A DNA stretch of 64,000 nt, taken from an uncultured Bacteroidales bacterium (GTDB lineage: Bacteria; Bacteroidota; Bacteroidia; Bacteroidales; F082). Below the pieces are notes generated by a model. That model worked only from the letters and a program-made list of their open reading frames with translations, searched no databases and was not told the origin of the DNA. The stretch covers positions 1 to 64,000 of the forward strand of contig CAMZAM010000006.1 in NCBI GenBank assembly GCA_947304185.1, in the 5' to 3' direction. Below are positions 49,303 through 59,095 of the stretch, piece after piece; positions within the stretch are counted from its first letter, which is position 1; each line of letters starts with the position of its first letter. A program made the translations under genes and the position numbers.

Positions 49303-51780
49303 ATGCAAAACGAAGAATACACGATAAAACGGATAGCCTCTGTTGTTGGGGGTCAACTGATTGGTAATCAATCAGATACGATTATTGTAAAAGATATTCT
49401 GTTTGACAGCCGACTACTCGTTGATGCAGAAAACACGCTGTTTTTCGCGTTAAGCGGCGGCAGAAACGACGGCCATAAATATATCAAAGAATTGTATGAA
49501 AAAGGTGTTAAAGCCTTTGTCGTCAACCGAAATTACGTAAAAAACGGTTGTGATGACGCGATTTTTATCGCTGTCGACGATACCCTTGTGGCCTTGCAAA
49601 CCCTTGCAGCATATCATCGCTCGCTATTCGACATCCCGGTGGTGGGAATCACGGGAAGCAATGGCAAGACGGTGGTGAAAGAATGGCTATATCAGATTCT
49701 ATCGCCTTCGATGTCAGTATGTCGCAGCCCGAAGAGTTATAACTCGCAAATCGGCGTGCCGTTGTCGGTGTGGCAGATGAATTCTTCAAACGAGGTGGCA
49801 ATCTTCGAAGCCGGGATTTCACGTCCGGGTGAAATGGAGAAACTACGCGGAATAATAAAACCGACAATAGGAGTTTTTACCAATATCGGCTCGGCTCACG
49901 GCAAGAATTTCAAGGATATTCAGCAGAAAATCGAAGAGAAAATCAAATTATTCGATAAAATTGGAAAATTAATCTATTGTTCTGATAATAAAGAAATTTC
50001 TGAAATTGTTGAAAAACATAGTATTAACACTTTTTCTTGGAGCAAAACCGATAAAAGTGCCGACTTGTTTGTTTCAGAAATAAATATTACAGATAACACG
50101 AATATTTCCGCGATTTATCAAAATAAAAAAATACAAATCACCATCCCGTTTATCGACGACGCTTCTATCGAAAACGCCATCAATTGCTGGTGTGTGGCGC
50201 TGTTGCTGGGGATTCCTAATGATGTTATCACCGAACGTATGGCACATCTCGAAGCTGTGGAGATGCGAATGGAACTTAAAGCAGGTGTTCGAAACTGTCT
50301 GATTATCAACGATTCGTATAATAACGATCGTAACGCTCTCGCCATCGCCCTCGACTTTATGAATGCGCAGCATCACGACAACAAGGTGCTGATATTGTCC
50401 GATATCCTTCAGAGTGAACTGAAAGAAGAAGAACTATATAAAAACGTCGCTCAACTCATTGAAAATAAAGGTGTTGACACCTTTATCGGCATCGGAGAGG
50501 CAATTTGTCGAAACATGAAGAATAAATTGAAAATCAATTCATTTTTCTATAATTCGACTGCTGATTTTCTCAACCATCATCCGATGAAAATGTTTGAGAA
50601 TCAGATAGTACTGTTGAAAGGTGCGCGTAGCTTTGAGTTTGAGCGTATCATGAAGGTGCTGCAGCAGAAGTCGCATGAGACGATCCTGGAGATCAACCTC
50701 GACAACCTCGTCAAAAACCTCAACTATTATCGCGGAAAGCTCAAAAAAGACACCAAGATGATGGTGATGGTGAAAGCCTTTGCCTACGGTAGCGGCAACT
50801 ATGAGGTGTCGAACGTCCTGGCTTTCCATCATGTTGATTATCTTACAGTTGCGTATGCTGACGAAGGAGTGGAACTGCGCCATAAAGGCATAAAACTGCC
50901 AATCATGGTGATGACACCCGAGACCAACACCTTTGACATAATCATAAAGCATGGCTTGGAGCCCGATATCTATAGTTTCCGTTGCCTCTCACAGCTTGAA
51001 GACGCCATAGATCAACTTGATACTGAGCTCAAGGAGCCTGTCGGCATTCATATCAAGGTCGACACCGGCATGCATCGCCTAGGCTTCTTGCCTGAAGACA
51101 TCGACGCACTTATTGATCGTATAAAATCGAATCCGAAGATTAAAATTATGAGTGTTTTCTCGCATTTCGCGACGAGCGACATGCCAGAGGAGGGCGATTT
51201 CGTGATGCATCAGGTCGAGCAGTTCGAGCTGATGAGCCAGAAGATCATCAATGCATTCCCGTATAAGATTATTAGGCATCTGTTAAACACTGCCGGCATC
51301 ACGCGATTCACTGAGTATCAATACGATATGGTGCGCTTGGGCATTGGCGTTTACGGCGTGCCGGTCTGCGATGAAGACCGTGGCAAGCTGCATAATGTGA
51401 TGTCGCTGAAGTCGACCATCAAACAGATTAAGGAATATGGAGCTGGCGAGACAGTGGGTTACGGTCGTCACGGGAAGATTACGAAGCCAACGAGAATAGC
51501 AGTGATTCCTATAGGTTACGCCGATGGATTACGTCGTGAGCTTGGCAACGGCAATGCCTGTTTCTGGGTCAACGGCAAGGCGGCACCTATTGTCGGCAAC
51601 GTCTGCATGGATCTCACCATGATCGACGTCACGGGCATCGATTGTCAGGAAGATGACACCGCGGTGTTGTTCGACGACAATCATCCGATTGAAATCATAG
51701 CAAACGCCTGCAACACGATTCCATACGAAATCATGACCAGGATCTCACAAAGGGTTAAGAGAATTTACGTTAAAGAATAG
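49303..51780 (+). CDS. murF-alr: Bifunctional MurF (UDP-MurNAc-tripeptide:D-Ala-D-Ala ligase)/alanine racemase
   Basis: Fusion of 825 residues. The N-terminal 455 residues are MurF: P-loop GITGSNGKTVVKEW near 114-127, FEAGISRPGEM, and NDSYNNDRNAL near 330. The C-terminal 365 residues are alanine racemase: EINLDNLVKNLNYY, PLP-binding Lys491 in MVKAFAYGSG, HIKVDTGMHRLGF near 592, RLGIGVYGV and GNVCMDLTMIDVT, with the opposing-subunit catalytic Tyr likely in GETVGYGR. It joins the supply of D-Ala to its incorporation in peptidoglycan. The fusion is usual in Bacteroidota. Confidence 0.96.
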   Translation: MQNEEYTIKRIASVVGGQLIGNQSDTIIVKDILFDSRLLVDAENTLFFALSGGRNDGHKYIKELYEKGVKAFVVNRNYVKNGCDDAIFIAVDDTLVALQTLAAYHRSLFDIPVVGITGSNGKTVVKEWLYQILSPSMSVCRSPKSYNSQIGVPLSVWQMNSSNEVAIFEAGISRPGEMEKLRGIIKPTIGVFTNIGSAHGKNFKDIQQKIEEKIKLFDKIGKLIYCSDNKEISEIVEKHSINTFSWSKTDKSADLFVSEINITDNTNISAIYQNKKIQITIPFIDDASIENAINCWCVALLLGIPNDVITERMAHLEAVEMRMELKAGVRNCLIINDSYNNDRNALAIALDFMNAQHHDNKVLILSDILQSELKEEELYKNVAQLIENKGVDTFIGIGEAICRNMKNKLKINSFFYNSTADFLNHHPMKMFENQIVLLKGARSFEFERIMKVLQQKSHETILEINLDNLVKNLNYYRGKLKKDTKMMVMVKAFAYGSGNYEVSNVLAFHHVDYLTVAYADEGVELRHKGIKLPIMVMTPETNTFDIIIKHGLEPDIYSFRCLSQLEDAIDQLDTELKEPVGIHIKVDTGMHRLGFLPEDIDALIDRIKSNPKIKIMSVFSHFATSDMPEEGDFVMHQVEQFELMSQKIINAFPYKIIRHLLNTAGITRFTEYQYDMVRLGIGVYGVPVCDEDRGKLHNVMSLKSTIKQIKEYGAGETVGYGRHGKITKPTRIAVIPIGYADGLRRELGNGNACFWVNGKAAPIVGNVCMDLTMIDVTGIDCQEDDTAVLFDDNHPIEIIANACNTIPYEIMTRISQRVKRIYVKE

Positions 51781-51786
51781 GACTCC

Positions 51787-51879
51787 CGTCATTTCGACTG
51801 TAGCGTAGCGAAATGGAGAAATCTCATTAAATGAAATTGAGATTTCTCGACTACGGCTTTGCCTTCGCTCGAAATGACG
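51787..51879. repeat. ATTTCGA-type long inverted repeat, copy 5
   Basis: The best-paired copy: CGTCATTTCGACTGTAGCG ... ATGGAGAAATCTCATT opposite AATTGAGATTTCTCG and ...CGCTCGAAATGACG. It lies between convergent genes: murF-alr ends at 51780 and the nuclease ends at 51887. Confidence 0.87.
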
Positions 51880-51886
51880 GCAGGTG

Positions 51887-52945
51887 TTACATTTTCTTCA
51901 ATAAAATCAGGTAAACCGGGAAGTGATCGCTGTATCCTGCAAGCCACACTCCGCCGGCGAATGAACGCCATGGGTAACCGTTGTAGCGACCGTCGTGCTG
52001 TTTCAAGAATTCCTTGGAATGCACCATAGGCTTAAACATCTGATATGTCGCGAACGGGTCGTTCTCATCTTTCAGCAATGCCGGTGTGATGATGCATTGG
52101 TCGAGCACGCCTTTCACGTCGCGGTAGTAGTTAGTGCCTTCGCCGTTTTTATGCATCTTCCACATCGGGTTGAAGAAGTCACCTTCTTCCATGTCTTCGA
52201 CGCGACCTTTGGCACGCAGTCCTTCGATGATACTCTTGTTGGTAGGATAGTCGTTGTAGTCGCCCATCATAACTATCTTGGCGTTAGGATTGTCGGCTAG
52301 GATGGAGTCGGCTATATGACGGCAGAGGTTTGCTGCAGCCATACGTCCAGGCAGTGAACGTTTCTCGCCGCCGTAACGTGAAGGCCAGTGCATCACGATG
52401 AAACTCATCTCCTCATCGTCGAGGATGCCTGTCACCACAAGCTGATCACGTGAGATGAAGTTAGGCTGTCCGGGGACATCCAAGCGATATGACTTATGGT
52501 TGGTCGCCTTGAAATATTTCGGGTTGTAGAGCAATGCCACGTCGACACCACGACGGTCAGGTGAGTCGTAATGAATAATCTGGTAGTTGCGGTCGGCAAG
52601 TTCAGGCTGGGCGACGAGGTCTTCGAGTACCTGACGGTTTTCGATCTCCGAGACGCCGAGCACCATCACTCCGTCGGGGGAATAGAACTTATCGCTCTTG
52701 TCGGCTCCGATGGTCGAGATGGCGTAGGCCATGTTATGCAGTTTTGTGGTATATTTCTCGGTGTTCCATGCATTCTTTCCTTGAGGCAGGAACTCCTCGT
52801 CGTTCTTTTGTGGGTCGTTAATCGTATCGTAAAGATTCTCAAGGTTATAGAAACCCACGATGCTCATCTTATACTGTTGCTGGGCGGTCAATGAAGTGAT
52901 GAAAAATAACATCACGACAGCTAAAATGTTCAGTTTTCTCAACAT
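51887..52945 (-). CDS. Secreted endonuclease/exonuclease/phosphatase-family protein
   Basis: Protein of about 352 residues; ATG 52945 starts a signal peptide (MLRKLNILAVVMLFFITSLTAQ). The EEP fold motifs are IVGFYNLENLYDT, GVSEIENRQVLEDL (metal Glu), HWPSRYGGE, MMGDYNDYPTNKSI (Asp/Asn) and the final YSDHFPVYL (Asp-His). The family cleaves phosphodiesters in nucleic acids or lipids, so an extracellular nuclease is likely but not certain. It is divergent from the TonB receptor/OB-fold lipoprotein operon. The two promoters share a gap of about 140 bases, suggesting joint function. Confidence 0.88.
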   Translation of the reverse strand: MLRKLNILAVVMLFFITSLTAQQQYKMSIVGFYNLENLYDTINDPQKNDEEFLPQGKNAWNTEKYTTKLHNMAYAISTIGADKSDKFYSPDGVMVLGVSEIENRQVLEDLVAQPELADRNYQIIHYDSPDRRGVDVALLYNPKYFKATNHKSYRLDVPGQPNFISRDQLVVTGILDDEEMSFIVMHWPSRYGGEKRSLPGRMAAANLCRHIADSILADNPNAKIVMMGDYNDYPTNKSIIEGLRAKGRVEDMEEGDFFNPMWKMHKNGEGTNYYRDVKGVLDQCIITPALLKDENDPFATYQMFKPMVHSKEFLKQHDGRYNGYPWRSFAGGVWLAGYSDHFPVYLILLKKM

Positions 52946-52970
52946 AGTTTTAAAAGAATGAATTTGGGTA

Positions 52971-52978
52971 CAAATATA
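52971..52978 (-). promoter_or_regulatory. -7 box TATATTTG of the EEP nuclease gene
   Basis: Consensus element 25 bases before ATG 52945. Confidence 0.65.
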
Positions 52979-53056
52979 GTGAAAAAAATTCACAAGGGAT
53001 AAAAATTTATTAAAAATTAATTTTCACCTTTTTTATTTTTATAAGGAAAAAATTTG

Positions 53057-53064
53057 TAGTTTTG
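53057..53064 (+). promoter_or_regulatory. -7 box TAGTTTTG of the TonB receptor operon
   Basis: Consensus element 19 bases before ATG 53084. Confidence 0.7.
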
Positions 53065-53083
53065 TACGATTAAAATTTGTTAA

Positions 53084-55645
53084 ATGAAAAAATATCTACT
53101 GTTAATTCTAACTGTCGCTTTCAGTTATCATCTGTTTGCACAGGAGGTGGTCACTGATACAGTCAGTGAGAACACCACATTGCCGACAATCATTATGATT
53201 GACACGGATTATGATGAGACGAACAGCTCGACCGACATTTCGAGTTTCCTGCAGTCGTCGCGTGATGCGTTCAACAACATCGCGGCTTATAATTTCAGCT
53301 CGAGAAGGTTCCGTATCCGTGCCTACGATTCGAAATACACCGATGTGATGATCAACGGTGTGTTGATGAATGACCCTGACGGCGGTCGTCCGTACTACTC
53401 CAACTGGGGTGGTCTGAATGACGTGATGCGTAATTCGGTCATCATGGTCAACACAGGTATCACATACGAGACCTTTGGCGGTCCGGGCGGTGTGACGGCA
53501 ATCACCACACGTGCCAGCAACTACCGCAAGCAGATTTCCGGAAGCTACTCGTTCTCAAACCGTTCGTATAACCATCGTATTATGGCCACATACAGCACAG
53601 GCTTGATGAAGAACGGATGGGCTTTCGCAGCATCCATCTCGGGCCGTTACACCCCGATGGGCAGCAAGATCAACTGGCAGGAAGGTACATGGTATGGTGG
53701 AACGAGCTATTTCTTCTCGGCTGAAAAGAGGCTCAACAATAAGCATGCATTGGGCTTCCTGGTGTTCGGATCACCATCGGAGCGCGCCAGTTCATCGCCA
53801 GCGGTACAAGAGGTGTTCGACCTCCTCGGCACGAACTACTACAACCCGAACTGGGGATGGCAGACCGACAAGAACGGCAACCGTTTTATGCGTAACGCTC
53901 GTGTGAGCTCATATCACCAGCCGATGTTCCAGCTTCAGCATTACTGGAAGGAAAGTGATAAGTTTGAACTCAACACCACGGCATATTTCTGGAAAGGAAA
54001 GGGCAGTTCTACGTCGCTCGAATGGGGTGAAGCCGCTGACCCGCGTCCTGACTACTATCGTAACCTGCCGAGCTACTACAAATATATGCTCGACCTCGGC
54101 AAAGAAGGCTATACATATCAAGGCTATCTCGATTATACAAAACAGTGGATTGCCGACGAGAATATGCACCAGCTCAACTGGGACGAGCTGTATGCAGCCA
54201 ACTTGAGAAACCTCAAAACCGTCAATAATGTCAACAACGGCACGGAGTCAGTGCAAGGCTATTTCTCAAAATATATCGTCGAGGAACGCCGTCAGGATAA
54301 GTTACAATACGGTCTGGCAAGCAATTTCAAATATGAGTTCAACCCTTATCTCCATCTCTATGGAGGCTTGAAGGCTGGCATCTCGAAGACCCATTACTAC
54401 AAGAAAGTGGCCGACCTCCTTGGCGGTGACTATTATCTCGATATCGACAAATACGCTGACGGCGAAGCTTTCGACATCTCCGACGAACAGCAGAACAATA
54501 TCCGTAACAAGAATCATGTTGCGAAAGTTGGCGACATCATCGGCTACGACTACTTTGCACATGTCAACAAAGTCATGCTGTGGAGCCAGATGACATATGT
54601 CAAGAAACGCTGGTCGACATATGTTGGCGTGGAAGGGGTGTACACTCAGATGTTCCGTACCGGTAACTTCGAGAATGGCCGTTTCCGTGGCGACGAGTCG
54701 TATGGAGACTCCAAAAAACTCAACCAGATCAACGGAAGTGCGAAGGCTGGCGGCAGCTACGCCATCAACGGACGTAACTACATTGTGGCTAACTTAATGA
54801 TGAAGACTGAATCTCCTGAGTTCAGAAGCGTATTCGTGGCACCGCGAGTGCGTAACACCATCGTGAATGATGTCGACAATGAAAAGATTTTCAGCATCGA
54901 CTTAGGCTATGAATACCGTTCACCATTGATCAAGGCACGTTTGAGCGCTTATCGTTCACAGCTGAACGACCTCACATGGAACCGCTCGTTCTACTACGAG
55001 TCGACAGGTAAGTATGTCAACTACATCATGAACGACATTAACCAATACGCTCAAGGTATCGAACTTGGCGCCGACATCAACATCACACCTACCATCAGCG
55101 CACAGCTGGCTGGAACCGTGGGCGAGCATCGTTATGCAAACCGTCCGAAAGTGTATGTTTATGAAGATAACAACGCCAGCCCGATTTACGAAGGCGAGAC
55201 AGTATATCTCAAAGACTACTACGTAGGTGAGATGCCGCAGACAGTGGGATCAATCGGATTGAAATACAATTCACCGAAGTACTGGTGGATCAGCATGAAC
55301 GCCAACTACTTCGCCGATTACTATCTGGCAGTGAACCCGACAAACCATGTCGCTGAAGCATTCACAGGCTTGTATGAGCAAGACTATCGGACAGAAATGC
55401 TTCTCAAACAGAAGAAACTCGACAACGCATTCACACTCGACCTCTACGCAGGCAAATCGTGGAACTACAAAGGATATTACATCCTTCTAAACCTCAGTGT
55501 CAACAATGTGTTGAACAACAAGAACATCGTTCTCTATGGCTACGAACAGCTTCGTTCCGACTATGACGATCCTGAACGTTTCCCTGAGAAATATTCATAC
55601 CTATATGGAACTAACTTTTTCTTAAGTTTAACAGTCAGATACTAA
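53084..55645 (+). CDS. TonB-dependent outer-membrane receptor
   Basis: Protein of 853 residues with signal peptide ending LFAQ at 20. The N-terminal plug (about 45-150) carries FRIRAYDSKYTDVMINGVLMNDPDGG and FGGPGGVTAITTRAS; the remainder is a long barrel with alternating aromatic strands and a terminal strand LYGTNFFLSLTVRY. No carboxypeptidase-like regulatory domain precedes the plug, which sets it apart from SusC proteins. The substrate is unknown. It is the first gene of an operon with two OB-fold lipoproteins, one base before the next ATG region, and is divergent from a secreted nuclease. Confidence 0.9.
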   Translation: MKKYLLLILTVAFSYHLFAQEVVTDTVSENTTLPTIIMIDTDYDETNSSTDISSFLQSSRDAFNNIAAYNFSSRRFRIRAYDSKYTDVMINGVLMNDPDGGRPYYSNWGGLNDVMRNSVIMVNTGITYETFGGPGGVTAITTRASNYRKQISGSYSFSNRSYNHRIMATYSTGLMKNGWAFAASISGRYTPMGSKINWQEGTWYGGTSYFFSAEKRLNNKHALGFLVFGSPSERASSSPAVQEVFDLLGTNYYNPNWGWQTDKNGNRFMRNARVSSYHQPMFQLQHYWKESDKFELNTTAYFWKGKGSSTSLEWGEAADPRPDYYRNLPSYYKYMLDLGKEGYTYQGYLDYTKQWIADENMHQLNWDELYAANLRNLKTVNNVNNGTESVQGYFSKYIVEERRQDKLQYGLASNFKYEFNPYLHLYGGLKAGISKTHYYKKVADLLGGDYYLDIDKYADGEAFDISDEQQNNIRNKNHVAKVGDIIGYDYFAHVNKVMLWSQMTYVKKRWSTYVGVEGVYTQMFRTGNFENGRFRGDESYGDSKKLNQINGSAKAGGSYAINGRNYIVANLMMKTESPEFRSVFVAPRVRNTIVNDVDNEKIFSIDLGYEYRSPLIKARLSAYRSQLNDLTWNRSFYYESTGKYVNYIMNDINQYAQGIELGADINITPTISAQLAGTVGEHRYANRPKVYVYEDNNASPIYEGETVYLKDYYVGEMPQTVGSIGLKYNSPKYWWISMNANYFADYYLAVNPTNHVAEAFTGLYEQDYRTEMLLKQKKLDNAFTLDLYAGKSWNYKGYYILLNLSVNNVLNNKNIVLYGYEQLRSDYDDPERFPEKYSYLYGTNFFLSLTVRY

Positions 55646-55664
55646 TATGAAAGGAGAAAATATC

Positions 55665-57851
55665 ATGAAAAAACTCGCTATATTATTAATAGGTGTATTG
55701 CTGGTGTTCGTCTCTTGTAAGAAGAAGTTAGACCAGCCGGAAATAACCAGTTTCCCTGAGACAAACGTATGGTCGGTAGGTCAGATTCTCGACTCGTTGT
55801 CACACGGAGCGTTTACTTTTGATCAGGATAGAGACAAGGACGCCATCGTGAAAGGTTACGTCATCGCTGATGAGACAGGCGGAAACATCTATCGTACCTT
55901 CTACCTCAGAGGTGAAGACGGCAAATGCATCGCAGTCTATAGAAAAGGCTCTAACGAAGGCGGCAGCGACGACTTCAACGTAAAGGTCGGCGACCATGTC
56001 GGTTATAAGCTCTACGGATCAATAATCTCGGAATACAGCAAGCTTCCGCAGATTCAGGTACAGGAACACGATGTCAATAGTCTTATAGTGATTTACGAGA
56101 GAGGCTGCACCGATAAGGTTCGTCCTATCAGCACAACAATTGAAAATATCAACGCAGGCAAGCATCTCTGCGACCTCGTGAAGATCAGCGACGCACAGTT
56201 TGAGCCATATCAAGGCTTGACATACGCCGACGGCCAGAGCAACACGAACAGAAATCTCGTGACATGCTCAGGTGAAGGTATCATAGTGAGAACCAGCGGC
56301 TATGCCAGTTTCGCAGCCGAACCGCTCCCAGAAGGAAGAGGAACGCTGACAGCAATCGCATCGGTTTATAACACCACATGGCAGATGCTTGTCCGTAACA
56401 CATCTGATGTTAATATGAACGACGTTAGATGTGGCGGTGGCGGCGATATTATGGAAATGCCTTATAATCAGGTGTTTAGCTCGTCATTTGGCACGTATAC
56501 CACTTACAGCGTGATCGGTGACCAGACTTGGGTCATCGACTATTCGACAGCAGTGATGAAAGGTAAGGTCGGCAATGAGTTCTATGAGAATGAAGACTGG
56601 CTTATCTCATCGCCAGTGCATATCGCAAATGTTGAGCATGCAAAGGCTGTTGTGAGTTACGTGGCACAGTACACCGGTCCTGATGAAGACGTGACAGCTC
56701 AAATCTCAGCAGATTATGAGTATGGTGACGATCCTACCAACGCTACTTGGACCCAGTTGAATGCAACATTTGAGAACTCAGCAGGATGGAACGACTTCTT
56801 GAATAAAGAAATCAGTCTTGACGCATATATCGGACAGACAGTGACCTTTGCCATCAAGTTCGTGTCATCGACAACACAGTCGCGCACCATCGAGATCAAG
56901 AGCATCGGCATCCAGGAAGGCGAAGCCGGCGGTGGCGGAGGCGGTACCCTGACAGGTGACGGAACACGCGAGAACCCTTATACTGCACAGGATGTCATCA
57001 CGATGAACACTCAGACTTCAGACGGTAACAAATATTGGGTGAGAGACTACATCGTAGGATTTGTTAACACAGATTATGCGTATGTGTTCTCGGATCAGGC
57101 CGGCGACGTCAAAACAAACATCGTTTTGTCGTCGAATCTCGACACCAACGACGAAGACGAGTGCATCCCGATCCAGTTGCCTACAGGTGCTATCCGTGAA
57201 GGACTTAATTTGGCCGACAACCCAGGTAATTACAAACAGGAAGTGCTTATCTACGGTACTTTGGAGAAATACTTCCAGGTCGCCGCTGTCAAGAACGTGA
57301 CATACGCTGAAATCAACGGTAACAGCTATGGTACTGAGCCTAGTGGCGGATTCACCACTATTTATCTTGACGAGGTATTGACAAACCAGGCAAGTTTCAA
57401 CACCTTCAGTGCTTACAGCGTTGCCGGCAGTCAGGTATGGACTATGGGCAACGCCTATGGTGCTACGATGTCGGGATACGAAGGTGGTACCTCATACGCC
57501 AACGAAGACTGGTTCATCAGTCCTGCCATCGACCTTAGCAATGCAACTAATCCGAAGGTCACATTCGACCATGCAAGAGGACCGGCGGGCAGCATCAACG
57601 TGGGTGTCAACGAAGGCTATTACAAGGTATTTGTGAGCACTGACTATCAGTCAGGTGACCCAACAGCCGTGACATGGACCGAGCTTACCGGTGTCACACA
57701 CGGAACAACGGCATGGGGCTATGTGAACTCAGGCAAACTCAGCATCCCTGAGGCATGCCATGCAGCAAACTGCCGTATCGCATTCAGATATCTGAGTATC
57801 GACGGCGCCTCAGCCACATGGGAGATAAGAAATGTTGTTGTTGGAGAATAA
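55665..57851 (+). CDS. DUF5689/DUF6359 surface lipoprotein with anchor-J domains
   Basis: Lipoprotein of 728 residues: MKKLAILLIGVLLVFVSC, cysteine at 18. ATG 55665 is preceded by a Shine-Dalgarno-like AGGAGA, rare in this phylum, and is preferred to ATG 55647. Domains: DUF5689 OB-fold-like region (about 30-250; KGYVIADETGGNIYRTFYLR), a jelly-roll 'choice-of-anchor J' domain (about 265-420), a second OB-like DUF6359 domain (GDGTRENPYTAQDVI, about 430-560) and a final jelly-roll domain to the end. OB folds often bind oligonucleotides or oligosaccharides. Probably exposed next to the TonB receptor to deliver its ligand. Confidence 0.83.
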   Translation: MKKLAILLIGVLLVFVSCKKKLDQPEITSFPETNVWSVGQILDSLSHGAFTFDQDRDKDAIVKGYVIADETGGNIYRTFYLRGEDGKCIAVYRKGSNEGGSDDFNVKVGDHVGYKLYGSIISEYSKLPQIQVQEHDVNSLIVIYERGCTDKVRPISTTIENINAGKHLCDLVKISDAQFEPYQGLTYADGQSNTNRNLVTCSGEGIIVRTSGYASFAAEPLPEGRGTLTAIASVYNTTWQMLVRNTSDVNMNDVRCGGGGDIMEMPYNQVFSSSFGTYTTYSVIGDQTWVIDYSTAVMKGKVGNEFYENEDWLISSPVHIANVEHAKAVVSYVAQYTGPDEDVTAQISADYEYGDDPTNATWTQLNATFENSAGWNDFLNKEISLDAYIGQTVTFAIKFVSSTTQSRTIEIKSIGIQEGEAGGGGGGTLTGDGTRENPYTAQDVITMNTQTSDGNKYWVRDYIVGFVNTDYAYVFSDQAGDVKTNIVLSSNLDTNDEDECIPIQLPTGAIREGLNLADNPGNYKQEVLIYGTLEKYFQVAAVKNVTYAEINGNSYGTEPSGGFTTIYLDEVLTNQASFNTFSAYSVAGSQVWTMGNAYGATMSGYEGGTSYANEDWFISPAIDLSNATNPKVTFDHARGPAGSINVGVNEGYYKVFVSTDYQSGDPTAVTWTELTGVTHGTTAWGYVNSGKLSIPEACHAANCRIAFRYLSIDGASATWEIRNVVVGE

Positions 57852-57878
57852 ATTATTGATAATCAAAATATTAGAGAT

Positions 57879-59084
57879 ATGTTTAAGTCAATAAAAAAAT
57901 ACGGCATATTAGTTCTTATCGCGATGATTGTCATGTCGTCGTGCATCAATAAGAATCAGAGAAAGAACAACTATCCTACACCGGGTGTTGACTTCACTCT
58001 TCCTGTCGGACATGTGTACACCATCGACACACTGTTGTATATGCAGCAGGCCGAGGGTACGCATAAGTTCACCCAGGACGCCTCTGTTTATGGCATTGTC
58101 ACAGACGACGAGACGTCAGGAAACCTTTATAAGGCTTCGTTTATCCAAGACGGTGACAAGGCCATCGAACTTTATATGAAGAGCACCAGCGGCCTGCGTA
58201 TCGGCGACTCAGTGCGTGTGTATCTGAAAGGCGCTACCTTGTCGGAATACAGCGGCACGCCACAGATTCAGGATCTCGATCCTAAGAATGTAACAATTCT
58301 TGCCAATGGCAAGTTTATCGAGCCGACAGAGATTCTTACCACTCAGGTGAATAACAGCTTGAAATGCCGTCTGGTGAAGTTCAACCACGTGGAATTTAGA
58401 GCTGCTGACCGCGCTAACACCTACGCACCTGACGATGCTTACGGACAGTTCAACCTGGCACAATACGACGAAAACTGCAACCTCTTGGATGAGAGCATCA
58501 TCGTTAGAACCAGTAACTACGCCAGCTTCGCAAAGAGACAGCTGCCACAGGGCAACGGCTCTATCGTCGGCATCCTGACATACTATAGCACTGGCGACGC
58601 ATGGCAGTTCACCATCCGCACTATTTCGGAGGTTCAGATGAATAACGACCCATGCGAAGCAACACCTGAGCCGCCAGTCCAGCCTACAGGAACTGGTACA
58701 GCCGACGATCCGTATAACATGGCTGCGGCTATCATCCATCAAGGTGATACGGCACAATGGATTAGAGGTTATATCGTAGGATCAGCTAACATCGCTAGCG
58801 GCGCAATCATAAGCGACGACCAAATTTCATGGGGTCCTGAGTTTACCAACGAAAACAATAAGGCGAGCATTATTATGGCCGATAAGATTGACGAGAGAGA
58901 CATCAACAATTGTATAGTTTTATATCTGCCGAGCGCAACTGTCTCGTCTATTCGTGAGATCAACTTGAAAGACCATCCGGAGAACCTTGGCAAGACCTTG
59001 AAGGTGTTGGGCAATCTGAAACCACATCTTGGCAAGTCAGGTATGAAAGATACAAAAGGCGATAACTACGAATTAATCAATTGA
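57879..59084 (+). CDS. DUF5689/DUF6359 lipoprotein
   Basis: Lipoprotein of 401 residues with lipobox VMSSC (cysteine near 22). It is a shorter relative of the preceding protein: DUF5689-like region (about 45-255; VYGIVTDDETSGNLYKASFI, IIVRTSNYASFA) and a DUF6359-like region (GTGTADDPYNMAAAI, about 272-400), without jelly-roll domains. Third gene of the TonB receptor operon, 27 bases after the second. The shared IVRTS/NYASFA segment shows that the two lipoproteins arose by duplication. Confidence 0.82.
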   Translation: MFKSIKKYGILVLIAMIVMSSCINKNQRKNNYPTPGVDFTLPVGHVYTIDTLLYMQQAEGTHKFTQDASVYGIVTDDETSGNLYKASFIQDGDKAIELYMKSTSGLRIGDSVRVYLKGATLSEYSGTPQIQDLDPKNVTILANGKFIEPTEILTTQVNNSLKCRLVKFNHVEFRAADRANTYAPDDAYGQFNLAQYDENCNLLDESIIVRTSNYASFAKRQLPQGNGSIVGILTYYSTGDAWQFTIRTISEVQMNNDPCEATPEPPVQPTGTGTADDPYNMAAAIIHQGDTAQWIRGYIVGSANIASGAIISDDQISWGPEFTNENNKASIIMADKIDERDINNCIVLYLPSATVSSIREINLKDHPENLGKTLKVLGNLKPHLGKSGMKDTKGDNYELIN

Positions 59085-59095
59085 TTTTAAATAAT

